Of a stretch of DNA of 64,000 nucleotides, positions 19,009 to 28,106 are shown piece after piece. The stretch comes from an uncultured Gammaproteobacteria bacterium (lineage in GTDB: Bacteria; Pseudomonadota; Gammaproteobacteria; Arenicellales; CAJQKF01): the NCBI GenBank assembly GCA_905478855.1, contig CAJQKF010000062.1, positions 1-64,000 on the forward strand, given 5' to 3'. The translations under genes and the position numbers were made by a program. The number at the start of each line of letters is the position of its first letter. Within the stretch, counting starts at the first letter, position 1. Below the pieces are notes generated by a model that ran no database searches, had not been told where the DNA came from, and saw only the letters and a program-made list of their open reading frames with translations.

Positions 19009-20211
19009 GTGACTTCCTCGAGAAAAAAAAATGCGGTGACTGTTTTAGGTGCAACCGGTTCAATTGGTGATAGCACACTTGATATTATCGCTCAACATTC
19101 TGATAAGTTTGATTTGTTTGCGGTTTCGGGAAATCAAAGAATAGATAAGCTGGCCGAGATTTGTAGACGATTTAAACCGATTTATGCCGTTACAGTGGAT
19201 CGTCTTGCTGCCGAGTGTTTGGAAAAACGAATTAAACTCGATTCTTTAGATACTAAAGTTATTTATGGGGAAGTTGCATTTCATTCGGTTTGCTCTCACC
19301 CTGATGTAGATGTGGTGGTTACAGGAATTGTCGGTGCGGCTGGACTTCTACCCACGTTAAGCGCTATCGATGCCGGTAAAAAGGTGTTAATTGCAAACAA
19401 AGAGCCATTGGTCATGATGGGTCAATCGATTATTCTTCGAGCCCAAGCATCTGGCGCAACACTGGTCCCTTTAGACAGTGAGCATAATGCAATTTTGCAA
19501 TGTTTACCGCAGCGCGAACGACTTGATCTTCCGGAAAAATCGGTTTCTAGTTTGCTTTTAACCGCCTCTGGTGGGCCGTTTCGAACGTTTTCCAAAGTGG
19601 AGTTAGCCCATGTGACGCCAGCACAAGCCATTGCCCATCCTAATTGGTCTATGGGAACCAAGATTTCCGTAGATTCTGCGACTTTAATGAACAAGGGATT
19701 AGAGCTAATAGAGGCATGTATTTTATTTTCTATGCACCCGAGTGATGTACGTGTGGTAATCCACCCACAGAGTGCAATACATTCGATGGTAGAATACATA
19801 GATGGCTCATATTTGGCTCAACTAGGATCTCCGGATATGCGGATTCCTATAGCCTACGGGTTGGCATATCCGGAACGGATAACTTCAGGGGCCGAAAAAC
19901 TTGATTTTACGAAATGTTCACCGTTCGAGTTTGAAGAACCTGATCTTGACCGTTTTCCGTGTCTGCGGCTCGCGCGAGAGGCCGCGGAAGCAGGTGGAAT
20001 TGCACCAATTGTTTTAAGTGCTGCAAATGAAGTCGCTGTTGGTGCTTTTCTAAATTTACAAATTCGATTCACGGATATTCCAACTGTAATAGAGTTCACA
20101 TTAGATACAATCGATATGATCTCGGATGGCTCAGTGGAGCAAATTCTAAGTGTAGATGAAGAAGCTAGACGGTTGTCGAAAGGGTTAATTGAGAGACAAT
20201 TTAGTGGTTAA
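19009..20211 (+). CDS. dxr: 1-deoxy-D-xylulose 5-phosphate reductoisomerase
   Basis: Converts DXP to MEP, the committed step of the non-mevalonate isoprenoid pathway. The NADPH loop is VLGATGSIGDSTLDII. The metal and substrate site includes LVPLDSEHNAI, and LTASGGPFR, HPNWSMGTKISVDSATL and MNKGLELIEA are typical. The start is GTG 19009, giving 400 residues. Its upstream partner enzyme Dxs is encoded at 49630, separately. Confidence 0.97.
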   Translation: MTSSRKKNAVTVLGATGSIGDSTLDIIAQHSDKFDLFAVSGNQRIDKLAEICRRFKPIYAVTVDRLAAECLEKRIKLDSLDTKVIYGEVAFHSVCSHPDVDVVVTGIVGAAGLLPTLSAIDAGKKVLIANKEPLVMMGQSIILRAQASGATLVPLDSEHNAILQCLPQRERLDLPEKSVSSLLLTASGGPFRTFSKVELAHVTPAQAIAHPNWSMGTKISVDSATLMNKGLELIEACILFSMHPSDVRVVIHPQSAIHSMVEYIDGSYLAQLGSPDMRIPIAYGLAYPERITSGAEKLDFTKCSPFEFEEPDLDRFPCLRLAREAAEAGGIAPIVLSAANEVAVGAFLNLQIRFTDIPTVIEFTLDTIDMISDGSVEQILSVDEEARRLSKGLIERQFSG

Positions 20212-20291
20212 CAGCGGATGTTATGTGGTGTTTCGTTTGCTTTCTGGTATTACCTTCTGATTGAAATATTAAACGAGTTAAGGGTGGTTTA

Positions 20292-21653
20292 GTGGACTTT
20301 TTTTCAAGCATTATTGGCTTCATTCTTGCCATCGGTATCCTCGTTACTGTCCATGAGTTCGGGCATTTCTGGGTTGCGAGAAGTTTAGGTGTAAAGGTGC
20401 TTAAGTTTTCCATCGGCTTTGGGAAGCCTTTATGGTCACGAATTGGTCGTCGTGATAATACAGAATATGCAATTTCAATGATTCCCCTGGGTGGTTTTGT
20501 GAAAATGCTGGATGAGGGTGAGGGTGATGTTTTACCTGAAGAAGCTCATCGTGCCTTTAATCGGAAGCCGCTTTGGGTGAGAACGGCTGTTGTGCTTGCT
20601 GGACCGGCCTTCAATTTTCTTTTTGCCATCATTGCTTATTGGACCATACTTACCATTGGTGTTGAGGGACTCCAGCCTGTAGTCGGTACGGTGGTTAAAA
20701 GCTCGATTGCTCAGCGCGCCGGCATCGAAATGGATGATCGGTTATTAACGATTGATGGTCGTCCGATTCAAACGTGGAGTGAGCACAGGCTCTATATGAT
20801 GGATCGCTTGCTCGATGGCGATTCGATACTGTTCGCCTTAAAACGCCAAGACGGTTCTGAACACAGTGCGGAGTTGCAATTACCCGAGGGGTTTCTTGGC
20901 AGTTTTTCACCTACTGCGATAGAGTCGCAACTAGGAATCGGCCCCAAATTGCCCATTCTCCTCGCAATAGTTGGAAGTGTGTCACCCGAGTCCCCAGCAA
21001 GTGATGCGGGATTGCTTGCTGGCGACAAAATTCTAGCTATAAATGACGTTAAGGTCGATAACTGGTCGACCTTAGTCAAGGAAGTTACGCCCAAAGCCAG
21101 TCAAAAAACTCGTTTTGAAGTGTTACGTCAAGATGAATTGGTTGGGTTGACTATTGTACCTGAGCCTATAGAAGTAAATGGTACCACTATTGGACGAATA
21201 GGAATTGGACCCCAATTCACGGAGCCTGGAGCAGAGTTTTTGGCTGTTGCAGAGCTCGGGTTCAGTTCACGTGTCTATAAATCGTTAGAGAATACTTGGT
21301 TAATGAGTGCGTTAACGTTAAAGATGCTCTACCGAATGTTGAAGCTAGAGGTTTCAGTCAAAAATCTTAGTGGTCCAATAACAATAGCGCATTATGCTGG
21401 GCAAACGGTGCAAATCGGGGTGATACCGTTCTTGACCTTTCTTGCTGTCGTTAGTATCAGTCTTGGTGTACTCAATTTGTTACCCATTCCGGTTTTGGAT
21501 GGCGGGCATTTATTGTATTATGCAATTGAATTAGTGAAGGGTAGTCCTGTTTCTGAACGAGTAATGATCTGGGGGCAACAACTCGGTATAGTAATTTTAG
21601 CTTGTTTGATGGGTATCGCCTTTTACAATGATATACTCCGGTTGTTTGAGTAA
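20292..21653 (+). CDS. rseP: Site-2 zinc metalloprotease RseP
   Basis: Inner-membrane protease that cleaves RseA after DegS in the sigma-E cascade and also clears signal peptide remnants. The zinc motif HEFGH sits in the first transmembrane segment, two PDZ domains occupy roughly residues 115-310, and the LDG motif (PVLDGGHLLYY) lies in a later membrane helix. It has 453 residues from a GTG start. Its likely substrate RseA is encoded at 44055. Position between dxr and bamA is standard. Confidence 0.97.
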   Translation: MDFFSSIIGFILAIGILVTVHEFGHFWVARSLGVKVLKFSIGFGKPLWSRIGRRDNTEYAISMIPLGGFVKMLDEGEGDVLPEEAHRAFNRKPLWVRTAVVLAGPAFNFLFAIIAYWTILTIGVEGLQPVVGTVVKSSIAQRAGIEMDDRLLTIDGRPIQTWSEHRLYMMDRLLDGDSILFALKRQDGSEHSAELQLPEGFLGSFSPTAIESQLGIGPKLPILLAIVGSVSPESPASDAGLLAGDKILAINDVKVDNWSTLVKEVTPKASQKTRFEVLRQDELVGLTIVPEPIEVNGTTIGRIGIGPQFTEPGAEFLAVAELGFSSRVYKSLENTWLMSALTLKMLYRMLKLEVSVKNLSGPITIAHYAGQTVQIGVIPFLTFLAVVSISLGVLNLLPIPVLDGGHLLYYAIELVKGSPVSERVMIWGQQLGIVILACLMGIAFYNDILRLFE

Positions 21654-21735
21654 GGCATATACTTAAAATTACTCGATAAACGGTGTGTTATTCTTAATAA
21701 GTAACCAAAAGACCAAAACCAAGAGATCTTACAGA

Positions 21736-24027
21736 ATGCGTAAAATTAAGCTCGGTACTTTACTACTAGTTTTTCTGTCATCATTGGCAAGTGCGGCAGG
21801 TGAGTTTATTGTTTCCGATATTCGCGTTGAGGGGTTACAAAGAATTCAGCCGGGCACCGTTTTTAATTATCTGCCGATAAAGGTTGGTGATGAGGTGGAT
21901 AAGAGCCTGACAACGGATGCTGTAAAAGCACTTTTTAAGACCGGTTTTTTTACGGATGTAGAGTTGCGCCAAGAAGGGAATGTGTTGGTCGTTTCCGTAG
22001 CTGAACGTCCATCTGTGGCATCGGTAAAGTTTAATGGGAATAAGGATATTCGCTCTGAACAGTTGGAAGAGGCGCTTAATAGTGCTGGTTTTTCGGAAGG
22101 TCGGATTTTTAATCAGAGCATTCTTGATCGCGTAATGCAGGATATTAAGAGTCAATATTTTTCCCGTGGTCGATACTCCGCTCAGGTGGAGGCAACTATA
22201 TCTCCAAGAACACTGAATAGAGTAGCCGTCGATATTGATATCGATGAGGGCCGGGTGGCTCGTATAAAGCAAATTCGTATTATCGGACAGGAGGCTTTTG
22301 AAGAAAAAGACTTACTCGATAAATTTGCTCTGTCAGATAGCAGTGTTTTCGGGTTTTTAAGTCGAAAAGACAAGTTCTCGGAGGAAAAGCTTCGGGGTGA
22401 TACTGAAAGTCTGCGTAGTTTTTATCAGGATAACGGATATCTCGATTTTAAGGTTAATAGCACCGATGTATCTCTCTCCCAGAATAAACAAGATATCTTC
22501 ATAACAATAAGTGTGTCTGAAGGACAACGTTTTGTTATTAAATCCATAAACGTTCAGCCCGTAGAAGGTGTCGCTCAGGAAGCGTTGGAGAGTCGTGTAA
22601 CGACTTCCGCAGGTGAAATTTTTTCCCGACAAAAAGTAGCGGCTAGTCGAGCCGATATAGCGGGTTATCTAGCTGATTTGGGATACGCGTTTGTGAAAGT
22701 TAATGCGGTTACCGATGTTGACAACGAAAATAATGCAGTTGGGTTTACATTTGCAATTGATCCTGGGCCCAAAGTCTACGTTCGCCGTATTGAAATTACC
22801 GGTAATACTACCACGCGAGATGATGTTATTCGCCGGGAGCTGCGACAGTTGGAAGGTTCCTTGTTTTCTGCAGCAAAAGTTCGGCGCTCACGCGTTCGAT
22901 TGCAGCGCCTTGAGTTTTTTGACGAAGTTGGTGTCGAGACAGAGTCTGTTCCTGGCTCAGTCGATCAGTTGGACTTAATTGTTAGCGTCGTTGAAAAAGC
23001 GACGGGTAGCTTTCTGTTTGGTATTGGTTATTCAGATGGAGATGGTGTACTGATTCAAGCGAGTGTTAAACGAAAAAATTTGTTTGGAAGCGGTAAGGAA
23101 CTTAATTTGAGTATAGATAACTCGAGCGTGTCCAAGCTATACGAAATAGAATATAACAACCCTTATCATACTGTGAGTGGTGTTAGCCGAAACTTTCATA
23201 TTACAGCGAGAGAAGTTGATGCCGCAGAGGCAGACACCGCAGAGTATGTAGCCAATACTATTTCAGCAGGTATTGGTTATAGAATTCCTATGTCAGAATT
23301 TAACTCGTTAAATTTGACAATAGATGTTGAACAAATTGATCTGGAGGAAACAGTAGACACCCCGCCTGAATTCAGCACGTTTATTACTGCAAATCCGTCA
23401 AGTAATAACCTTAAATTATTGGCGAGTGTCGGTCGCGACACTCGGGATAGTATTTTCTTTCCAACAGAGGGTTATTTGCGTCGTGTATCCATTGAAACAT
23501 CGATTCCGGGGAGTGATTTGGAATACTATAAGGTCGAGTTGAGAGGAGCGTGGTATAAATCACTTACGAAAGGAAAGAAAACCGTATTTAAGGTCGCGGG
23601 TGATGTGGGATACGGAGACGGTTATGGTGATAGCAGTGGACTACCATTTTTCAAGAATTACTTTGCAGGTGGCCCAAGCTCAGTGCGCGGTTATAACTCC
23701 CGTTCTCTGGGGCCGCAGGATACGGGTAATACGCCTGAGGCTATAGGTGGATCCAAGAAATTTACTGCAAATGCGGAGCTTCTGTTTCCGGTTCCGGGTG
23801 CTAGCGATTCTAAAGATAAACGTCTTGGAATTTTCGTAGATGGCGGGATGGTGTTTTCTTCTGAGGAAAGTATAGATGTTGGAGAGTTGAGAGCTTCAGC
23901 CGGATTGTCTTTTAACTGGTTTTCGCCTGTTGGGCCATTAGCAATAAGTTACGGTGTTCCATTGAACGAAGAAGCAGGAGACGACGTTGAAAAATTTCAA
24001 CTTTCGTTGGGCGCACTTTTCAGATAA
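21736..24027 (+). CDS. bamA: Outer membrane protein assembly factor BamA
   Basis: Omp85 protein that inserts beta-barrel proteins into the outer membrane. ATG 21736 opens a signal peptide (MRKIKLGTLLLVFLSSLASA), so the in-frame upstream start is rejected. Five POTRA domains fill about residues 22-420 and a 16-strand barrel the rest, with the conserved VRGYNSRSLGP lid-lock loop. The last residue is arginine after a terminal Phe (GALFR), where most BamA end in Phe or Trp. The product has 763 residues. skp follows, as usual. Confidence 0.96.
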   Translation: MRKIKLGTLLLVFLSSLASAAGEFIVSDIRVEGLQRIQPGTVFNYLPIKVGDEVDKSLTTDAVKALFKTGFFTDVELRQEGNVLVVSVAERPSVASVKFNGNKDIRSEQLEEALNSAGFSEGRIFNQSILDRVMQDIKSQYFSRGRYSAQVEATISPRTLNRVAVDIDIDEGRVARIKQIRIIGQEAFEEKDLLDKFALSDSSVFGFLSRKDKFSEEKLRGDTESLRSFYQDNGYLDFKVNSTDVSLSQNKQDIFITISVSEGQRFVIKSINVQPVEGVAQEALESRVTTSAGEIFSRQKVAASRADIAGYLADLGYAFVKVNAVTDVDNENNAVGFTFAIDPGPKVYVRRIEITGNTTTRDDVIRRELRQLEGSLFSAAKVRRSRVRLQRLEFFDEVGVETESVPGSVDQLDLIVSVVEKATGSFLFGIGYSDGDGVLIQASVKRKNLFGSGKELNLSIDNSSVSKLYEIEYNNPYHTVSGVSRNFHITAREVDAAEADTAEYVANTISAGIGYRIPMSEFNSLNLTIDVEQIDLEETVDTPPEFSTFITANPSSNNLKLLASVGRDTRDSIFFPTEGYLRRVSIETSIPGSDLEYYKVELRGAWYKSLTKGKKTVFKVAGDVGYGDGYGDSSGLPFFKNYFAGGPSSVRGYNSRSLGPQDTGNTPEAIGGSKKFTANAELLFPVPGASDSKDKRLGIFVDGGMVFSSEESIDVGELRASAGLSFNWFSPVGPLAISYGVPLNEEAGDDVEKFQLSLGALFR

Positions 24028-24047
24028 CTAGTTAGGTATTTTGTAGT

Positions 24048-24536
24048 ATGATTTTTCGCACTATTTTTATTTGTATATTTCTATTTGCGGGGTCGGCTTT
24101 CGCGCAGTCTCCTAAAATAGGGTTTGTAGATGCTGTAAAGCTGGTTGAAACAGCACCGCAAGGTGAGAAGTCTTTGCAGGGTTTGGAGAAAGAGTTCAGC
24201 CCACGTGATCGTGAGATTCGAGAATTACGAGCAGAGTTGCGGCAGATAGAGGCGGATCTAGATAAAAATGCGCTGGTCATGAAGCAAGTTGATATAGATA
24301 AACGTCAGTTAGATGTCCAGACTGCGCGGCGAAAACTTAAACGTCTACAACAAGAATTTAAAGAGGACTACAATATTCGTCGAAACGAAGAATTGAAAAA
24401 ACTACAGCGAATCGTCACTGAAGCTATAATAGAAATTGCCGAAAGCGAGGGCTATGATTTAATCGTTCAACAAGCTGTATTTGCGAGCGAATCCGTAAAT
24501 ATAACTGAGAAAGTATTAGAAAAGCTTGGTCGTTAG
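24048..24536 (+). CDS. skp: Periplasmic chaperone Skp (OmpH family)
   Basis: Trimeric chaperone that carries unfolded outer-membrane proteins to BamA. A signal peptide (about residues 1-19, ending GSAFAQ) precedes KIGFVDAVKLVE, the strand that forms the trimer core. Residues ~45-130 are a charged helical hairpin typical of the tentacles, and the protein closes with YDLIVQQAV and VNITEKVLEKL. It has 162 residues. It follows bamA by 20 bases. The expected next gene, lpxD, is not present. Confidence 0.93.
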   Translation: MIFRTIFICIFLFAGSAFAQSPKIGFVDAVKLVETAPQGEKSLQGLEKEFSPRDREIRELRAELRQIEADLDKNALVMKQVDIDKRQLDVQTARRKLKRLQQEFKEDYNIRRNEELKKLQRIVTEAIIEIAESEGYDLIVQQAVFASESVNITEKVLEKLGR

Positions 24537-25082
24537 TTAGGGTGATACAAGCAACGGATAATGTTGCACAGCAAGAAATAACTATTACTCAGTGCTTGGT
24601 TGAGGAGCAGGTCCCCCTCTTGCTGCAACACCTTAGATATTAACGAGCGTATAGGAGACAGTGTCTTAGGATATAACGTTTCTCGTGATATTTCCCCGAT
24701 ACACAAGGCTCAATTTTTTCGCACATATGGGTAAATTCTTACACTTATTTATTCTTCAGTAATGGCCTAATGTAGCTGTTGAAATAGCGCTAAGCTGTTA
24801 ATACTTATGTCTTCAAAACGAAGTTTCATTTATTGAGTATATTAATAGGTGGCGTGATTCCATTTCTATGATATGGTCAGTAAAGGGTTCAGAACGCGTC
24901 AGAATAGACCGTTTCGGTAGTGAAGTTTGTGTGTTTCTACCGTGATTTAAGCGGGGTGTTTAAATAGTGATAGTTTGAGGCATCTCGATTTCGATATGGC
25001 AGTTATATTTAGATCTCGGAATTGAATTTAATGAACTTCATAATAGTTTTCCCCGAAAAATTAAACTTAGAAGGAATGCACA
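24537..25082. other. 546-bp stretch without a gene where lpxD would be expected
   Basis: All six frames here are broken by frequent stops, and no tRNA, terminator with T-tract or repeat is evident. The longest item near skp is a 33-codon GTG frame at about 24542, which resembles nothing I know. A weak 6-bp inverted repeat lies at 24915-24920/24937-24942. fabZ probably has its own promoter here, but no convincing -35/-10 pair was found. Confidence 0.6.
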
Positions 25083-25526
25083 GTGACAGCAATTGATATA
25101 CACCAGATCAGAAAAATTCTACCACACAGATATCCTTTTTTACTTGTGGATCGTGTTGAAGATTATGAAAAAGATAAATGGCTGCGTGCAATCAAGAATG
25201 TAACGATTAATGAGCCTTGTTTTCAAGGTCATTTCCCGCACAGACCGGTTTTCCCTGGAGTTTTGATTTTGGAAACTATTGCTCAAGCGGCCGCAATTAT
25301 GGCGAGTTTGAGTCTGGGCAAGGAGGCTGGAGAGGACACTGTTTACTTATTTGCTGGCGTAGATAAGGCCCGGTTTAAAATACCGGTTGAACCGGGAGAC
25401 CAGATGGTTATCGATGTTCAGATGCTGAAAAAAGTGAGAGGCGTCTGGCGATGTGGTGGTCAGGCAAAGGTTAACGATAAGCTATGCTGTTCTATGGAAT
25501 TACTGTTCACCTACCAGAATCTATAA
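25083..25526 (+). CDS. fabZ: 3-hydroxyacyl-ACP dehydratase FabZ
   Basis: Dehydrates beta-hydroxyacyl-ACP in fatty acid elongation and so balances flux between phospholipid and lipid A. The hot-dog fold motif HFPHRPVFPGVLILETIAQ contains the catalytic His and Glu, preceded by LPHRYPFLLVDRV. It has 147 residues. GTG 25083 is the start, supported by GAAGGA eight to ten bases upstream. It sits directly before lpxA as in most proteobacteria. Confidence 0.97.
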   Translation: MTAIDIHQIRKILPHRYPFLLVDRVEDYEKDKWLRAIKNVTINEPCFQGHFPHRPVFPGVLILETIAQAAAIMASLSLGKEAGEDTVYLFAGVDKARFKIPVEPGDQMVIDVQMLKKVRGVWRCGGQAKVNDKLCCSMELLFTYQNL

Positions 25527-25567
25527 TAGAGTGAAACCTAGTTAATGAGTGGTGTGTAGGTATTTGT

Positions 25568-26338
25568 ATGATCGATAAAAATGCGATTGTCCATCCGAAT
25601 GCGGAAATTGAGGAGGGTGTATCAATTGGCGCATTTAGTGTTGTAGAGCAAGGCGTAAAAATTGGAAGTAATACAAAAATTGAGTCTCATGTCATCATTC
25701 GGGAAAACACGACGATTGGTGCTGATAACCATATATATCAGTTTTGTTCCATTGGCGAAGGACCGCAATATGTCGGATTAGAGGGAGATCCTACATCCTT
25801 GGTGATTGGTGATCGAAATGTGGTTCGAGAGTATTGCACATTAAATAGTGGCACTCCAGTTGGTGGCGGTGTTACCCAAATTGGGTCGGATAATTTTTTG
25901 ATGGCCTATGTGCATATCGCTCATGACTGTCAGTTAGGTAATCACACAGTGTTTGCCAATTGCGCCAGCTTGGCAGGTCATGTTGAAGTTGGCGATCATG
26001 TGATTATGGGCGGATTTACGCTCGTTCACCAGTTTTGCCGCGTAGGCGCGCATTCTATTACAGGTATAGGCTCGGTTTGTTTAAAAGATGTTCCTCCGTT
26101 TATCGTTGCTGCTGGAAATACTGCCAGCCCATTTGGAATAAATGTTAAAGGATTGCGCCGACGCGGTTTTAGTAGCGATCAAATTCAGTTATTAAAATGG
26201 GCTTATAGACAAATATTTAGGTCAGGTTTGGACGTGTCCGTGGTGGTAAAACGCTTAGAAGAACGCTTGGATGAGTGTGTTCACATTCAATTGTTCATTG
26301 ATTTCTTAAAATCCTCTAAACGGGGAATTATTCGTTAA
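25568..26338 (+). CDS. lpxA: UDP-N-acetylglucosamine acyltransferase
   Basis: First lipid A enzyme; it transfers a hydroxyacyl chain from ACP to UDP-GlcNAc. Residues ~1-185 are hexapeptide repeats of a left-handed beta helix (IDKNAIVHPNAEIEEGVSIG onward). The catalytic His lies in VHIAHDCQLG, and HVIMGGFTLVHQFCRVG is also typical. A helical C-terminal domain follows. It has 256 residues. lpxB starts eight bases after the stop. Confidence 0.97.
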   Translation: MIDKNAIVHPNAEIEEGVSIGAFSVVEQGVKIGSNTKIESHVIIRENTTIGADNHIYQFCSIGEGPQYVGLEGDPTSLVIGDRNVVREYCTLNSGTPVGGGVTQIGSDNFLMAYVHIAHDCQLGNHTVFANCASLAGHVEVGDHVIMGGFTLVHQFCRVGAHSITGIGSVCLKDVPPFIVAAGNTASPFGINVKGLRRRGFSSDQIQLLKWAYRQIFRSGLDVSVVVKRLEERLDECVHIQLFIDFLKSSKRGIIR

Positions 26339-26346
26339 TTTGAAGA

Positions 26347-27507
26347 ATGCAGGCTGATTCCGCAGGCGAAAAAGCCCTTCGTGTCGGGATTGTTGCCGGA
26401 GAAACGTCCGGTGATATTTTGGGCGCCGGTTTAATCCGTGAGCTTAGGAAACACTATCCTTCTCTTGTGGTAGAGGGTATCTGCGGTCCATTAATGATTG
26501 CTGAAGGTGGTATATCTCATGTAGAGATGAATACTATTTCGATCATGGGTTTAGACGGTCTATTCGGCAATATTGTAAAAATACTGCGTATTCGTCGTAA
26601 TCTTGAAAAGCTTTTCTTGGAGTCCCCACCGGATATATTCGTTGGAATTGATGTTCCCGATTTTAATCTTACTCTCGAAAAAAAGTTAAAGAAGGCGGGA
26701 ATAAAAACTATTCATTATGTTAGTCCGACAGTATGGGCATGGCGAGGATACCGTATACATAAAATTCGGCGTGCGGTATCAAGAATGTTAGTTCTCTTCC
26801 CGTTCGAGGCCAGTTATTATCATCATCATAACGTGCCTGTGAGTTTTGTGGGTCACCCGATTGCGGATGATATGACGGTAATGTCAATGTCTGAAGCTCG
26901 GAAATGTCTCAATATTTCCGATCATGAACGGGTTGTAGCTATCTTGCCGGGAAGCCGAAAAAGCGAAGTTTCTCGCTTGGCTCCTGTGTTTACGGAAACT
27001 GCTGTCCGGTTACATAAACAGTTTGAGGGGATTCGGTTTGTTATTCCATGTGCCAGTCAACAACTTAGGACTATTATTGAGTCTAGCTTTGGATCTTGTT
27101 TACCCCCGAGTACCTATGAGATTGTTGACGGTAATGCTCAAACCATACTGAGGGGTGCGAATGTAGCGCTTCTGGCGTCCGGCACGGCGGCACTTGAATG
27201 TGCGTTATTGGGAACGCCTATGGTGGTTGCTTATCGACTCTCAACACTAAGTTATTTAATGGTCAAAACATTTTCGCAAGTCAAATATTACAGTATGCCC
27301 AATCATTTACTTTCTGACGCCCCTGTCGAAGAATTTATTCAAAATAGAGCGAATGCGGAAAACATTACACCAGCTGTAGCTAAATTGTTAACTAACACGG
27401 AACTTAACCAGCAGGTGCGTGTATCTTTAGAGTCATTGCTGCCAAGCCTTAAGCGCAATGCAAATAAGCGTGCAACTGATGCAATTATAACTGAGCTTCA
27501 GCGATGA
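26347..27507 (+). CDS. lpxB: Lipid A disaccharide synthase
   Basis: GT19 glycosyltransferase joining UDP-2,3-diacylglucosamine and lipid X. Recognised from RVGIVAGETSGDILGAGLI at the N terminus, GIDVPDFNLTLEKKLKKAG, YVSPTVWAWRGYRIHKI, FVGHPIADDM, LPGSRKSEVSRL and the donor-site region LLASGTAALECALLGTPM. It has 386 residues. The stop overlaps the rnhB start (ATGA). Its activity presupposes LpxD and LpxH products, neither of which is encoded in this window. Confidence 0.96.
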   Translation: MQADSAGEKALRVGIVAGETSGDILGAGLIRELRKHYPSLVVEGICGPLMIAEGGISHVEMNTISIMGLDGLFGNIVKILRIRRNLEKLFLESPPDIFVGIDVPDFNLTLEKKLKKAGIKTIHYVSPTVWAWRGYRIHKIRRAVSRMLVLFPFEASYYHHHNVPVSFVGHPIADDMTVMSMSEARKCLNISDHERVVAILPGSRKSEVSRLAPVFTETAVRLHKQFEGIRFVIPCASQQLRTIIESSFGSCLPPSTYEIVDGNAQTILRGANVALLASGTAALECALLGTPMVVAYRLSTLSYLMVKTFSQVKYYSMPNHLLSDAPVEEFIQNRANAENITPAVAKLLTNTELNQQVRVSLESLLPSLKRNANKRATDAIITELQR

Positions 27508-28106
27508 ATTATTCTGAGTCGGAAAGGTGCAAACCGTTACTTGCGGGAGTTGATGAAGCAGGGCGTGGCCCACTAGCAGGCCCAGTAGTGGCGTCTGCGG
27601 TTATTTTAGGTGAAAATTTTAATTGTGAAGGACTGGACGATTCTAAAAAACTTGGAGAAAAGGCGCGAGCAAAACTCGATACCCAAATTAGGAAGCACGC
27701 AATAAGCTGGTCCATTGGAATGGCTACAGTGATCGAAATTGACGGGCTTAATATCCATAATGCTACTTTACTCGCTATGCGACGAGCAATTCTAGGATTG
27801 ACGGTATGGCCATCTAGTGTGTTGGTCGATGGTAAGTTCATACCGAGTCTTTCTATCCCTGCGTATGCCAAGATTGGTGGCGATTCTTTATTCCCCGTAA
27901 TTTCCGCTGCATCTATTATTGCAAAGCAGGCTCGCGACCGGCTGCTGCGTCGTTATGATGAAACGTACCCCGGCTTCGGATTTTCACAACATAAAGGATA
28001 TCCGACCAAATTACATTTGGAAGCATTAAATAAGTTAGGTATAACGCCTATACATCGACGCTCTTATGCTCCGGTTAGGAAAGTCCTGGAAGTTGTTGAT
28101 GGATAA
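27504..28106 (+). CDS. rnhB: Ribonuclease HII
   Basis: Removes misincorporated ribonucleotides from DNA. The catalytic motif AGVDEAGRGPLAGPVVASAV carries the D and E, with DDSKKLGEK, the later VDGKFIPSL Asp and SAASIIAKQARDRLL. It has 200 residues. The start overlaps lpxB and the end overlaps dnaE by eight bases, so lpxB-rnhB-dnaE are tightly coupled. Confidence 0.97.
   Translation: MNYSESERCKPLLAGVDEAGRGPLAGPVVASAVILGENFNCEGLDDSKKLGEKARAKLDTQIRKHAISWSIGMATVIEIDGLNIHNATLLAMRRAILGLTVWPSSVLVDGKFIPSLSIPAYAKIGGDSLFPVISAASIIAKQARDRLLRRYDETYPGFGFSQHKGYPTKLHLEALNKLGITPIHRRSYAPVRKVLEVVDG

Noticed and set aside
21835-22272. Minus-strand 145-codon frame opposite bamA
   Set aside because: Antisense shadow of the POTRA region, with no promoter, ribosome site or homology.
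25032-25060. Sigma-E type promoter (GAACTT) before fabZ
   Set aside because: GAACTT is present, but no acceptable -10 (TCTGA/TCAAA) lies at the required distance.
24537-25082. Possible lpxD remnant
   Set aside because: Short translations such as one near 24646 show a faint resemblance to an LpxD N terminus, but no hexapeptide-repeat pattern or continuous alignment could be seen, so it is not called a pseudogene.
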